Position numbers and translations under genes: made by a program
The notes under the pieces: generated by a model
Told to the model about the DNA's origin: nothing
Database searches by the model: none
What the model saw: the letters and a program-made list of their open reading frames with translations, nothing else
Shown: in pieces, positions 43,637 to 51,833 of the stretch
Layout of the letters: each line of letters starts with the position of its first letter
Numbering within the stretch: the stretch's first letter is position 1
Assembly: GCA_021820965.1 (NCBI GenBank)
Contig: JAKACZ010000035.1
Coordinates: 1-51,833, forward strand
Direction: 5' to 3'
Length of the DNA: 51,833 nucleotides
Source: Bacillota bacterium
GTDB lineage: Bacteria > Bacillota > Sulfobacillia > Sulfobacillales > Sulfobacillaceae

Positions 43637-43846
43637 GATACGGTAACAAGTCATATTAACCGAAAAAGTGGGGGTTTGGCAAGAACACCAACATCTTCCG
43701 GCATGCTGGGGAGCCTCCCCCAAAAGATGACTGAGTACCCCGCGACCAGGTGAATACGGGTCACCCGTTCTTTTGACGAACGGCATTATGCTCCTATAAC
43801 GTGGATGAACAATGGCGGACTAAAAGCCGATATCTGACTGCCAATC
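43637..43846. other. Intergenic region between omega RNA and FtsH-like gene
   Basis: No gene supported. A minus-strand promoter for the omega RNA should lie here, but I could not identify a convincing pair of hexamers. A small GC hairpin with T-rich tail (ACGGGT/ACCCGT near 43755) is too short to call a terminator. Confidence 0.4.
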
Positions 43847-45313
43847 TTACGCAACCAATTGCCGCACACGTTCGCCCGGCAAAGTCTCGTGTTCGATGAG
43901 AAGGTCAGCCAGTCGGCAGAGCGCGTCTTGGTGATGCTGGACGAGTTCTTCTACCAGCTCCTGCGAATCGCGTATAATTTCCTGAATGGTTTGATATAGC
44001 GTCTCTGGAGACAAGGCCTCTTCTTGGACCACACCTAACGACGACAAGCCCGCCGTAACCATCCGCCGAGCGATGTCCCAGGCCTTTTCAAAATCATTAC
44101 TGGCGCCGGTGCTGGGCTCACTCAACAATATCCGCTCTGCCGTCGAGCCGGCCAAGCATACGGCAATGTCTGCTTTCAACTGGGATACGGTCTCGAGAAG
44201 ACGGTCATCGTCCGGGGCCTGCCGCACGAATCCGAGCGCCATACCGCGGGGAGCAATGGTAACGGATGAGACCGATCCCGGGTTGACAAGCTCACCCACA
44301 ATAGCGTGACCGCCTTCGTGGATGGCGACGCGATATAAGTCGTCTTTGGTGAGATGACGGTCCAACCGTTCTCCCAGCATGACTTTGTCTACGGCGGCTC
44401 GAAAGTGATCGTGTCGAATAGTGGGCGCATCTTCACGCAGTGCCAAGATTGCCGCCTCATTGCAGACACTTTCTAAGTGGGCTCCGGAGAAGCCAAATGT
44501 TTCGATGGCGATTTGCGAGAGATCGACTTCATGATCCAAGGGCTTGTTGCGCGAGTGCAAAAGCAAGATGGCCTCCCGTCCCTGACGATCCGGCAGGTCA
44601 ACCCGCACCGTGCGGTCAAACCGTCCCGGCCGCATTAGCGCCGGATCGAGCAGGTCGGCCCGATTGGTGGCTGCCATCACCAGAACACGGACCTCTTCAT
44701 CGGTGCTCATCCCGTCCATTTCGACCAACAATTGGTTCAATGTTTGGTCGTATTCCAAATGACTTTGATGCTGGCCCCGCCGGCCCGCCATCACCTCGAT
44801 TTCATCAATGAAGATGATGGCCGAAGTCATGTGCTGTCGTTTCGCAGTTTGCCGGGCGTCGCGAAATAACTGCCGCACCCGCTGCGCGCCCACACCGGCG
44901 TACATCTCCACAAATTCAGACCCGGAGGCGGAGAGAAAGACAGAATCGGTGTGGTTGGCAGCCGCTTTGGCCAGCAACGTCTTGCCCGTCCCCGGCGGCC
45001 CGGTCAATAAAATCCCTTTCAACGGCCGTATCCCCAACCGCTCGATGTCGTCGGGACGCAGCACGAATTCCAAGGCTTCGATGAGTTCGTTCTTAGCCGT
45101 ATGCTGCCCTCCAATGTCTTGAAATGAAACCGGCGAACGCGTCCCCACTTCGACTACGCGCCGCGCGGTCAAGTTCAGGCGCGAGGTGAGCCCGGTGGCA
45201 AACAGAACCCCCGCGAGCATGCCGAGAAGAATGAGCGGCCAAATATCAACGCCCCGGATGCCCAAAAAAATTAGTCCCGCCAGTGCCATACCGGCCGCCG
45301 TTTCTCTAACCAC
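43847..45313 (-). CDS. FtsH-like membrane AAA+ zinc protease (short form)
   Basis: About 488 residues. Two closely spaced N-terminal membrane helices without the extracytoplasmic domain of classical FtsH, then AAA+ with [14 protein letters not shown], Walker A GPPGTGKT (105-112), Walker B IIFIDEIE, the second region of homology ([20 protein letters not shown]), and an M41 protease domain with HEGGH (332-336) as the HExxH zinc site and a [15 protein letters not shown] third ligand ([18 protein letters not shown]). Classical FtsH is over 600 residues, so this is a specialised paralogue. GTG 45313 is supported by GGGGG upstream; TTG 45328 is an alternative. It overlaps the preceding membrane protein gene. 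Confidence 0.85.
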   Translation of the reverse strand: MVRETAAGMALAGLIFLGIRGVDIWPLILLGMLAGVLFATGLTSRLNLTARRVVEVGTRSPVSFQDIGGQHTAKNELIEALEFVLRPDDIERLGIRPLKGILLTGPPGTGKTLLAKAAANHTDSVFLSASGSEFVEMYAGVGAQRVRQLFRDARQTAKRQHMTSAIIFIDEIEVMAGRRGQHQSHLEYDQTLNQLLVEMDGMSTDEEVRVLVMAATNRADLLDPALMRPGRFDRTVRVDLPDRQGREAILLLHSRNKPLDHEVDLSQIAIETFGFSGAHLESVCNEAAILALREDAPTIRHDHFRAAVDKVMLGERLDRHLTKDDLYRVAIHEGGHAIVGELVNPGSVSSVTIAPRGMALGFVRQAPDDDRLLETVSQLKADIAVCLAGSTAERILLSEPSTGASNDFEKAWDIARRMVTAGLSSLGVVQEEALSPETLYQTIQEIIRDSQELVEELVQHHQDALCRLADLLIEHETLPGERVRQLVA

Positions 45314-45824
45314 GCCCGTTTCCCCCAATCGTTATCGGAACTACATCGTACAAAACTCGGTGATGGTGAGAAAACGTGAGATATAGATGGTGCGCGCCCA
45401 GTTCCACGGTGACGCCGGCCTGATGCTGCCTGGCCATCGCAATAATACTGGTTTTCATTGCCACAAATTGGCCAGTCGCTTCGCCCTGGGCAATAATAAA
45501 GGGCACGTCTTTTTGTAGCTGAGCCAATGTCACATCAGCATGGCTGACAATGTCAATCTTGGCCGGGGCATGCCCGGTGGTGGCTTTGGCTTGGGCCGCG
45601 ACATCTCGATAGACCGTCATGAGATCGGCACCGGGCTTGATCCGCACCACCACTGAGTTTCCCTCAAGCCGTGCCTGACTGACGCCCGCCACCCTGCTGA
45701 GGTTTGACACGAGCGGCGTTTCTACAGCGGTGGCACGATAGACCCGCTGTCCGACGAAAAGGAGGGCCAACGTGAGCAGCATGGAAATGAGAACAGTAAA
45801 AATTTGTTTGACGGAAAACTTCAT
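45306..45824 (-). CDS. Single-span membrane protein with extracytoplasmic domain, unknown
   Basis: 172 residues: a Lys-rich N terminus, one transmembrane helix (about 8-28, IFTVLISMLLTLALLFVGQ) and an outside domain of about 140 residues with repeated strand-helix patterns (SVVVRIKPGADLMTVYRDVAAQAKA, then KIDIVSH). No motif recognised. ATG at 45824 follows GAAGGGAGG. Its 3' end overlaps the start of the FtsH-like protease, so the two are translationally coupled and may form a complex in which this protein supplies the missing outside domain; that is inference. Confidence 0.75.
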   Translation of the reverse strand: MKFSVKQIFTVLISMLLTLALLFVGQRVYRATAVETPLVSNLSRVAGVSQARLEGNSVVVRIKPGADLMTVYRDVAAQAKATTGHAPAKIDIVSHADVTLAQLQKDVPFIIAQGEATGQFVAMKTSIIAMARQHQAGVTVELGAHHLYLTFSHHHRVLYDVVPITIGGNGRG

Positions 45825-45936
45825 GGGGCGCCTCCCTTCAGTTCGTTTGGATGGGGCGATCGGTGGGCAGTATAGCATAAGACACGCGGGTTTTTCCGCG
45901 CCAATGCTTGTCTATCCTGCCATGCGCTTCCAAACA

Positions 45937-46452
45937 TCAGGTGTCTATAGCACTCCAAAACTGCACAATGTATTCGATGCCGCTCCAAGCGGTTAAGAGA
46001 CCGGAGATGATTACCAGCGCGATCGGAACTGCGCCCGACAGCACCGCCGCCGAGCCTACCGCGAATAACTGACTGGCTGTTTTCCATTTGGCTGTCCGAC
46101 TAGCTGGCATTTCCGCCCCCGGTTTAAGCACTGACCGAAGCGTCGTGACGGCCAATTCCCGTGCTAAAACCAGCACCAACCACCAGACCGACAGGCGATG
46201 GTCGAAGACCAAAATCGCTGCCGCACCCAGCACCAGCATTTTATCGGCAAAAGGGTCGACATAGCTGCCAAATCGGCTAGTCTGCTTGAGGTAGCGGGCG
46301 ATGCGTCCATCGGCCACATCGGTCAATCCCGCCAGCACAAAAAAGCCCAGGCCAATCCAGCGGGCCTGGGGCGTATGGCCCAGCCATAGCCACGCCACGA
46401 CCGGAGTCAGCAAGACCCGGCTAAACGTGAGGGCATCGGCTAGTCTCAGCAA
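45937..46452 (-). CDS. pgsA: CDP-diacylglycerol-glycerol-3-phosphate phosphatidyltransferase
   Basis: Membrane enzyme making phosphatidylglycerol phosphate. About 171 residues, several helices. The CDP-alcohol phosphotransferase motif DG-x2-AR-x8-G-x3-D-x3-D is complete in the ADGRIARYLKQTSRFGSYVD stretch followed by PFADK. The start is placed at TTG 46452, overlapping the rimO stop (TTGCTGA), which gives a normal N terminus (LLRLADALTFSRVLLTP); the frame upstream lies inside rimO. The rimO-pgsA-cinA-recA order is a Firmicute hallmark. Confidence 0.9.
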   Translation of the reverse strand: MLRLADALTFSRVLLTPVVAWLWLGHTPQARWIGLGFFVLAGLTDVADGRIARYLKQTSRFGSYVDPFADKMLVLGAAAILVFDHRLSVWWLVLVLARELAVTTLRSVLKPGAEMPASRTAKWKTASQLFAVGSAAVLSGAVPIALVIISGLLTAWSGIEYIVQFWSAIDT

Positions 46453-47789
46453 TGAGGTTCCGCTTTTAAGTCGTATTCCTGCACTCCAATGATGCGCGCC
46501 ATCACCACGTCTCCAACGCTCCACCGGCCCTTGACGTAGGTCACGCCGTCGATGCCGGGTGCATCGGTGGCTCCTCGCCCAACGCTAACCGTGGCGCCGG
46601 TCTCCTCGATGATGGTGGGCAATATCCGCCCCAGGTGGCGCCCACGCACGCTGCTGACCAAGCGGCGCTGCACCAGCATGGCCTCCCGCCGGCGCCGCTG
46701 CTTGACCGTCTCGGGCACCGGGTCTCCCAATTCTTCCGCCCGTGTGCCCTCTTCAGGAGAATAGGTGAAGATCCCGACATGGTCAAACCGCATCTTTTCG
46801 ATGAATCGCAGCAGCTCCTGGTGGTGTTCTTCGGTTTCGCCAGGGAATCCCACGATAAAGGTTGTGCGCAAGGTAACGTCGGGGATGGCGTCGCGCACCA
46901 TGGCCAAAACTCGCTCGGTCCGCTCGCGCTTGAAGGGCCGCCCCATCTTGCGCAACACCTCGGGATGGGCGTGCTGCAGCGGCATATCCAAATAAGGCGC
47001 CACCATAGGCAAGTCACGGATCGCCTGCACCAACTCGCGCGTCACCTGGGTTGGATAACTGTACATAAGACGGATGAAAATAATGTCCGGAATCTCCGCC
47101 AGGGCATACAACAGCCGCGGCAGCTGCGGCATTCCGTACAGATCGTGACCCCAAATGGTGGAGTCCTGGGCGATCAGCACCAGCTCGCGCACGCCAGTCT
47201 GGGCTAGATGCCGGGCTTCAGCCACAATATCTGCCAGCGGCCGGCTTCGGTAGCCGCCCCGCATTTGCGGAATCGCACAAAACGCGCAGCTGTGGTCGCA
47301 GCCTTCGGCAATTTTAAGATAGGCGCTATACGACGGTGTGGTGAGAACCCGTGGACGCTCGACACCGCTGACGGGCATTTCGCCCCAAAATGCCGGGCGG
47401 GTCCCCACCAACGCTCCTTCGACGGCCTCGACTATTCGCTGAAACTCCCCGGTTCCCACCATCGCATCAACCTCTGGCAGTTCATCCCACAAATGCCTTT
47501 GGTACCGTTGCGACAGGCAACCAGCGACAACCAACGCCTTCAATTGGCCGCGCTCACGGTAGTTGTTCATTTCTAAAATTGTATCGATAGATTCCTGCTT
47601 GGCCGCGTCGATAAATCCGCACGTATTGACGATAAGCACGTCGGCCTGGCCGGCCTGCGGCGTCAACTCGTATCCCGCCTTTTCTAAAAGGCCTAGCATA
47701 ACTTCCGAATCAACCCGGTTTTTGGGACAGCCCAGACTCACCATGCCCACCCTAGCGGCCATAAACCCCATCACCTCGCCCGTAATCAT
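46446..47789 (-). CDS. rimO: Ribosomal protein S12 methylthiotransferase
   Basis: Radical-SAM methylthiotransferase that modifies an Asp of ribosomal protein S12. 447 residues. N-terminal MTTase domain with Cys21 (SLGCPKNRVD), Cys57 (NTCGFI) and Cys91 (AGCLSQ) for the auxiliary cluster; radical-SAM CDHSCAFC (164-171); C-terminal TRAM domain. The SLGCPKN start and GCDHSCAFCAIP loop distinguish RimO from MiaB (SYGCQMN, GCNNFC). The start is ATG 47789, though Met10 is possible. First gene of the pgsA-FtsH-like run. Confidence 0.94.
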   Translation of the reverse strand: MITGEVMGFMAARVGMVSLGCPKNRVDSEVMLGLLEKAGYELTPQAGQADVLIVNTCGFIDAAKQESIDTILEMNNYRERGQLKALVVAGCLSQRYQRHLWDELPEVDAMVGTGEFQRIVEAVEGALVGTRPAFWGEMPVSGVERPRVLTTPSYSAYLKIAEGCDHSCAFCAIPQMRGGYRSRPLADIVAEARHLAQTGVRELVLIAQDSTIWGHDLYGMPQLPRLLYALAEIPDIIFIRLMYSYPTQVTRELVQAIRDLPMVAPYLDMPLQHAHPEVLRKMGRPFKRERTERVLAMVRDAIPDVTLRTTFIVGFPGETEEHHQELLRFIEKMRFDHVGIFTYSPEEGTRAEELGDPVPETVKQRRRREAMLVQRRLVSSVRGRHLGRILPTIIEETGATVSVGRGATDAPGIDGVTYVKGRWSVGDVVMARIIGVQEYDLKAEPHC

Positions 47790-47955
47790 AGCCTACCGCT
47801 CCAACAAAAGAAAGACTTGGGCTGTACCTCAGCCAATATTTGCCGTGCGCGGCGGCGTTCTTAGAGGACGGGACAGCACGTACAGTAGATACAAAGCCTT
47901 CTTGGGCTGACGGCCCAAAGGGGGTCAAAAGTTCCGGTCCGAGGAGGCGTTAGGG

Positions 47956-48720
47956 GTGCGCATCTACACCATTCCCTACATGTGGGTCCGACATATTATT
48001 TCGTTCTTAGTGATGGCGTCGATCGCGGTCATCGGAGTGGTAGTAGTTCAGCGTTCTGGCCTGTCCACGAGCACGGCCGCCCCCCTACCGGCTTCCGACC
48101 GCTACTCGCTACGCGATGTAATCACCTCAAAACGCGCGGCCGCGCTGACGTTTGACATTTCCTGGGGAACTGTCATGCCGACTAAAGTCTTTGACGTCTT
48201 AAAAAAAGAGCACGTCGAGGCGACGTTTTTCGTGTCCGGTCCTTGGGCCCGTCAAAACGCCATGTTGATTCGGGAGATGACCAAGGCGGGCGATGAAGTG
48301 GAATCGCATGGCTGGGCTCATGTCAATTACACCGGGCTCCGCAGCGCCGCTGTGCAGGCGAATATCATGAAGGCCAGTCGGGTGATTGAAGCCATCACCG
48401 GCACGCGCCCGACCCTGGTGCGCCCGCCCAACGGCGATTTCAGCCCGCGCACGATTGCCGCCGCCAAAGCTGTGGGATATACCACAGTGACCTGGGGCAC
48501 TGACTCTCTGGACTGGATGAATCCGGGTGTGTCCACCATTATCCGGCGTGTCGTAACCCACATTCATCCGGGCGACATTGTGCTGATGCACGCATCGGAC
48601 ACTTGCAAACAGACAGACCTGGCGCTGCCTAGTATTTTGAACGACCTCAAACAGCAAGGCTACCAGTTGGTCACCCTGACAAAGCTATTGACCATGGGCA
48701 CTCCCAATTACCGTGGCTAA
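47956..48720 (+). CDS. Polysaccharide deacetylase, PdaB-like
   Basis: 254 residues, N-terminal membrane anchor (about 13-34), then a NodB carbohydrate-esterase 4 domain. Motif 1 reads ALTFDISWG rather than TFDDGP, which is the form of the PdaB/sporulation subfamily; the His pair is in ESHGWAHVN, and RPPNGDFSPRT is motif 3. The C-terminal motif has HIHPGDIVLMHASD. PdaB in Bacillus is a sporulation protein needed to maintain spore integrity; its true substrate is uncertain. GTG at 47956 follows GAGGAGG (47941-47947). The gene is divergent from rimO and overlaps the convergent dacB by four bases. Confidence 0.9.
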   Translation: MRIYTIPYMWVRHIISFLVMASIAVIGVVVVQRSGLSTSTAAPLPASDRYSLRDVITSKRAAALTFDISWGTVMPTKVFDVLKKEHVEATFFVSGPWARQNAMLIREMTKAGDEVESHGWAHVNYTGLRSAAVQANIMKASRVIEAITGTRPTLVRPPNGDFSPRTIAAAKAVGYTTVTWGTDSLDWMNPGVSTIIRRVVTHIHPGDIVLMHASDTCKQTDLALPSILNDLKQQGYQLVTLTKLLTMGTPNYRG

Positions 48721-49823
48721 CGACGGTGTGCGGCCAGCCAGCGCCAAAATCGCGATACCGGATGCTTGGCCCGCACACGCCCGGACGCGTATAGCCCTGC
48801 CCGCTCAGGCGGCTGGCCTGTCACCATTATCGTCACGAATCCCAAGCGGCGCCGGGTGGAAATAGGAGCGCTCAACTGTGATTCAACGGTGACTCGAGTT
48901 TGGTATGTGCCGCCCGCCGGTACGTCCACCCAGAGGGAGCGGTGAGTGACCAAACCGATGAAGGCAGGATTGCCTTCAGCCACGGGACGCGAAGTGACGA
49001 CCGCACCGGCTTGGACTGCCTGGACGCTTTGCCAGTGGATGAATCCCCAGGATAAGAGTCGCGCCGCATCGCCCCAGCGGTCACCGCTTTTCAGCACCAC
49101 AGCAATGAGTTGGCGGTGGTCGCGGGTGGCGGAAGCGACCAGGCACTTGCCGGCGGCATCAGTGGTGCCTGTTTTTACTCCGTCCGCTCCGGGGAAACCA
49201 TACAGCAATTGATTGGTGTTGGAGACTGTTCGGGACTGGTGGCGGGTCAGTTCGGTAATAGTTAATTGCCGGCTTTTGACAATGTCTCGAAAAAGCGGCA
49301 TCGCCAGAGCCGCCCGAGAAATCACGGCTAGGTCATACGCGGAACTATAGTGACCGGGCCGAGTCAGACCGTGGGTATTCTCGTAGGCGGTGTTAAAGGC
49401 TCCCAACTGCTGAGCTTTCACATTCATTTCCGCGACAAATCGTTCGATCGATCCGGCATCGCTTTCAGCCAACGCCACCGAGGCATCGTTTCCCGACCTG
49501 AGCAGCATGCCGCGCAAAAGATCCAAGCGTGTATATTGATGGTTCGCCCAGATGTGCAGTGAGGATCCCGGGGTCCTATCGGCGCGGCGCGATACGGTCA
49601 CCGTCTTATCCAGATGCCCGTGCTCAATAACTAAAAGCGCCGTCATAATCTTAGTCGTGGACGCCGGATCCATTTGCAAAAACGCGTTCTTCTCATACAG
49701 GATGGCGCCATTTCGGGCGTCCATCACGATGGCCGCTCGAGCCGACACATGCGGCGGGTGGGCTTGAATGCCAGGGCCGCCGGTCAGCGCCAGCGCGGCG
49801 CCTACCAGCAATGCGCTGCGCAT
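48717..49823 (-). CDS. D-alanyl-D-alanine carboxypeptidase (DacB/PBP5 type)
   Basis: 368 residues. Signal peptide (1-21), S11 domain with SxxK STTK (55-58), SGN (RSGNDASVA) and an intact KTG (VKTGTTDAAG), then a beta domain. No clear C-terminal amphipathic anchor. ATG at 49823 is preceded by GAGGAGGGAG. A CATACTAT sequence on the minus strand (49841-49848) resembles the -10 of sporulation sigma factors E/K, which would fit a spore-cortex role like Bacillus DacB; I see no convincing matching -35. Confidence 0.92.
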   Translation of the reverse strand: MRSALLVGAALALTGGPGIQAHPPHVSARAAIVMDARNGAILYEKNAFLQMDPASTTKIMTALLVIEHGHLDKTVTVSRRADRTPGSSLHIWANHQYTRLDLLRGMLLRSGNDASVALAESDAGSIERFVAEMNVKAQQLGAFNTAYENTHGLTRPGHYSSAYDLAVISRAALAMPLFRDIVKSRQLTITELTRHQSRTVSNTNQLLYGFPGADGVKTGTTDAAGKCLVASATRDHRQLIAVVLKSGDRWGDAARLLSWGFIHWQSVQAVQAGAVVTSRPVAEGNPAFIGLVTHRSLWVDVPAGGTYQTRVTVESQLSAPISTRRRLGFVTIMVTGQPPERAGLYASGRVRAKHPVSRFWRWLAAHRR

Positions 49824-49863
49824 GCTCTCCCTCCTCTGCGATAGTATGGCGCGGCGGCGACAT

Positions 49864-50634
49864 ACTTATTTCAGACACCGTGAAAACCCTGGAGTTAGGC
49901 GCGGGGACCGTTCCCCGCGAGGCACAACCGTTCGTCCTTCCCGATCCGGGGCCACCCAGCGCCAGAGATATCCTCACCACAAAACTCGTGTACGCATGCT
50001 GGATGGCAGAGAGAATTCCGGGGGGACAGGTTATTGATCAGAGCATGCGCCCCAAGGCAGAGTCACGAAAGAGCCCTATTTTCATGCGCGGCATGGGGAG
50101 CTCGTGCGGATCCCATCCGTTCTGAGCGCATAGATCCTCGGGCACCATCGGTGGAACTGGGGAAGTACTAATGCACTAACGTTAGTCCCGGATCGGAGGG
50201 AATGGGCTGCGCGCACAAAATTTGCAGTAGTTCCTGTACTGCCTGATGCTAGATACCTGCGGATCGATGGCGAGTCATGCATTGTGCGCGACGGCGACAT
50301 TCTCCTCGCGATGGTTCAGACGTGCATTCCCTCATGGGACCAGTATGTGACACTCGCGGTTGCCCCCCATGCGACCCTCCAGCATGCTACGCATGCTAGC
50401 CACTCAAGGCGAGGGGATTCCCGAAACCACCGTGTCGTTTTCGGGGCAATTAGGCCATGTGTCGGTGGCGGTCCCGACCAATGTGGTCTTCAGCCTCGAA
50501 CGCTGGCGCGTTGTTTGGGACCGTAGTCGATATGCACGGGGCGTTGTGGATCTTCTTTTATGTGTCGGCATCCCATCCACTGCGGTTCCGGTGCTGCAAA
50601 ACGCATCATTGGATGCACCGACACTGAGCACGTA
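49864..50634 (+). pseudogene. Decayed coding fragments, unrecognised
   Basis: Several stretches look like fragments of once-coding sequence in different frames: ARDILTTKLVYACWMAERIPGG (near 49970-50033), KFAVVPVLPDARYLRIDGES (50215-50280) with CIVRDGDILLAMVQTCIPSWDQYVTLAVA, then, after a run of six C (near 50364-50369), another frame to ATQGEGIPETTVSFSGQLGHVSVAVPTNVVFSLERWRVVW and a stop at 50635. No single frame connects them, and no family was recognised. Codon use looks like coding DNA in places, so frameshift decay is the likely explanation. Confidence 0.35.
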
Positions 50635-50954
50635 GTCTTTGACGGCACTCAGTGTCCGGCGTCGGGTGTTCAGAAAGCTATAACTGCCGCATGCCGCGCG
50701 GGGTGGACGCCTTGGACAGCGATTACGGTGAGCCGGCATGTCAGGGGCATTGGGTCGATGGGTGGTTATGGTTGCCAATGCACCAGCCCCTCGACATCTT
50801 CAACCCTGCCGCCGGAGGCAAAGTCATCTTTGAGGTGTCGGCCTGGCCCATCCCCAGTTTTATGTTAACGGTAGTCGGCATATTCGCGCAAAGGAATAAG
50901 TGGTCCCGATGTCGAAGAGAGGAGTCAATACCACGCTCGTCGAGGAGGACCGCC

Positions 50955-51080
50955 ATGATCAAACTCTCGTCGATCACTGACTACTCCGTGCGCGGCCTCC
51001 GCAAGCTAGGATGGCTTATCTCCGGTCAAGGAATGTTCGGGGGCGAGAGCACCTTAAGCTCCGCTTTGTTCCTTACTTAG
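50955..51080 (+). CDS. Small ORF with strong Shine-Dalgarno, unknown (possibly a gene remnant)
   Basis: 41 codons from ATG 50955, preceded by GAGGAGGA at good spacing. The product (MIKLSSITDYSVRGLRKLGW...) has no recognised motif and ends in SALFLT. It may be a small protein or the N-terminal stub of a lost gene. The preceding 300 bases hold an in-frame run (GHWVDGWLWLPMHQPLDIF) that also looks like a coding fragment. Confidence 0.3.
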   Translation: MIKLSSITDYSVRGLRKLGWLISGQGMFGGESTLSSALFLT

Positions 51081-51205
51081 CAGGAGAGTAGACCCCAAAA
51101 GCCGAAGTGTCTGTAATCCAACGGCGTCTAGATTTGCGCTGTCAGCGCTTTATCAAATTGTGCGCGGCCCTCTCTCTGAACACGACCTAAGAGAGGAGAA
51201 CGGGA

Positions 51206-51775
51206 ATGGAATCGCATCTTATCGAGCAATTAACCGACGACGTGGTCGAGGCCGGCGCGGCTCTATTCGGCGTGTCGCGCGACCAATTGAGCCCGTGTCA
51301 CGGCTCGATGAACTTTGTCTACCAGTACCCAAAATCGGAAACCACATACATCTTACGTTTTACGCCCGGTGCCCATCGCCGTGTCCCCATGGTCCACGGG
51401 GAAGTGGCGTGGCTCCGGTACTTGGCCGCACACGGGGTAGCTGTGTCGTCGCCGATTCCGTCTGAGAGGGGCCGCCTCGTGGAAGTGGTACCGCACGACC
51501 AGGGCTTTACCGTGACGGCGTTTGTCAAAGCCCCCGGTCGTCCGGTGACCTACCCGGATTGTCTGCACGATCATGAGTTGTATTACCGCTGCGGTCAGGT
51601 GGTGGGACGGTTGCACGCAGCATCCGTGTCGTATGTGCCGGCCTCGTCCGCCCTTCAGCGTCCGACCTGGCGCGAGAACTTTTATCAGATGCGCCGTAAA
51701 ACTCCACCGTTCAGGGCGGAGATATCCCCTGCATTGGGGCAGGTCTGGGGATTTCCTCCGGTCATAAGGCGTTGA
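51206..51775 (+). pseudogene. Phosphotransferase (APH/choline-kinase-like), truncated
   Basis: ATG 51206 follows AGAGAGGAGAACGGG. The N-terminal lobe of an aminoglycoside-phosphotransferase-type kinase is present: CHGSMNFVYQY (nucleotide loop), TYILRFTPG (invariant Lys replaced by Arg in ILRF), HGEVAWLRYLAAHGV (Glu helix), then FTVTAFVKAPG hinge and GQVVGRLHA. After about residue 155 (WRENFYQM) the frame enters a hairpin-bearing non-coding sequence and stops at 189. The catalytic lobe (HxDxxxxN, DFD) is absent. It was probably cut by an insertion or deletion near 51695. Confidence 0.7.
51699..51728. repeat. IS200/IS605-like hairpin at the break of the phosphotransferase gene
   Basis: CTCCACCGttcaGGGCGGAG (51704-51723) is an imperfect stem-loop of the form seen at ends of IS200/IS605 elements, at the point where the upstream reading frame loses its family match. 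No transposase is in the window, so this is only suggestive. Confidence 0.35.
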
Positions 51776-51800
51776 CGTCAGGCAAATCTATTGCTAAAAT
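51772..51800 (+). promoter_or_regulatory. Strong sigma-A promoter, probably of an rRNA operon
   Basis: TTGACG (51772-51777) and TAAAAT (51795-51800) separated by exactly 17 bases. The boxA-like motif about 10 bases downstream suggests a ribosomal RNA leader. Confidence 0.7.
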
Positions 51801-51810
51801 ACGCATGTTC

Positions 51811-51825
51811 GCTCTTTGACAACTG
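51811..51825 (+). promoter_or_regulatory. boxA-like antitermination motif (rrn leader)
   Basis: GCTCTTTGACAACTG resembles the boxA of rRNA operons (TGCTCTTTAACA in E. coli; TTCTTTGAAAACT-type in Firmicutes). Together with the promoter just upstream it suggests that a 16S rRNA gene starts beyond the window. A boxA is also found in some CRISPR leaders, which is the main alternative. Confidence 0.5.
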
Positions 51826-51833
51826 GATACGTT

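Noticed and set aside
1..51833. CRISPR arrays, tRNA genes, prophage
   Set aside because: No regularly spaced repeats, no cloverleaf with a T-loop GTTCRANNC in context and no phage structural or integrase gene was seen.

Overview
The window looks like a stretch of chromosome from a moderately GC-rich, spore-forming Firmicute, most like Sulfobacillus or a close relative. This is an inference from gene content and order: a rimO-pgsA-cinA-recA-recX-ymdB backbone, a mutS-mutL-miaA block, SpoVK-like, SleB-like and PdaB-like sporulation proteins, two D-Ala-D-Ala carboxypeptidases, and many GTG/TTG starts behind strong Shine-Dalgarno sites. No species can be named from the sequence alone.

Layout. 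1-630: relics of two insertion sequences (an IS200/IS605 right end and the tail of an IS4-type transposase). 634-5716 (minus): an operon sucA-sucB-VKOR-family protein-type-4 uracil-DNA glycosylase. 6192-7103 (plus): a promoter and a c-di-AMP (ydaO-type) riboswitch controlling a peptidoglycan-binding/3D-domain exoprotein, followed by a 111-bp MITE-like element. 7551-9688 (plus): an ECF sigma factor overlapping a membrane protein with an extracytoplasmic beta-propeller, probably its anti-sigma factor. 9955-12657 (minus): thiolase, SCP2 and acyl-CoA dehydrogenase (beta-oxidation). 12739-14392: CPBP protease and divergent lexA. 14387-17211 (minus): SpoVK-like AAA ATPase, small GTPase and a PLP lyase. 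17372-18358 (plus): LysM/SleB cell-wall hydrolase. 18355-24260 (minus): Ppx-like protein, mutS, mutL, miaA. 24380-27826 (plus): DacF-type carboxypeptidase, two nitrilase-fold proteins, DedA protein. 27780-29699 (minus): membrane protein, GH18 protein, small coiled-coil protein.

29.8-34.0 kb is a decayed insert: a transposase fragment, an ABC exporter, a histidine kinase interrupted by an in-frame TAG and a response regulator cut off within its receiver domain. 34061-37896 (minus) carries pepA, an M19 dipeptidase, ymdB and an unknown protein. 38177-47789 (minus) is the recX-recA-DEAD helicase-cinA cluster and the rimO-pgsA-unknown-FtsH-like cluster. The two are separated by an IscB-type mobile element whose protein is inactivated but whose omega (HEARO) RNA is well preserved. 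47956-49823 holds a PdaB-like deacetylase and convergent dacB. 49.85-51.2 kb is gene-poor and appears to consist of decayed coding fragments. The window ends with a truncated phosphotransferase gene and then a strong promoter plus a boxA-like motif, suggesting that an rRNA operon begins just outside.

Themes: replication-repair housekeeping (mutSL, recAX, lexA, UDG), envelope and spore peptidoglycan work, and repeated small insertions of IS200/IS605-related elements at gene borders. The best candidate for something unusual is the orphaned, well-conserved IscB omega RNA next to a multiply inactivated iscB.
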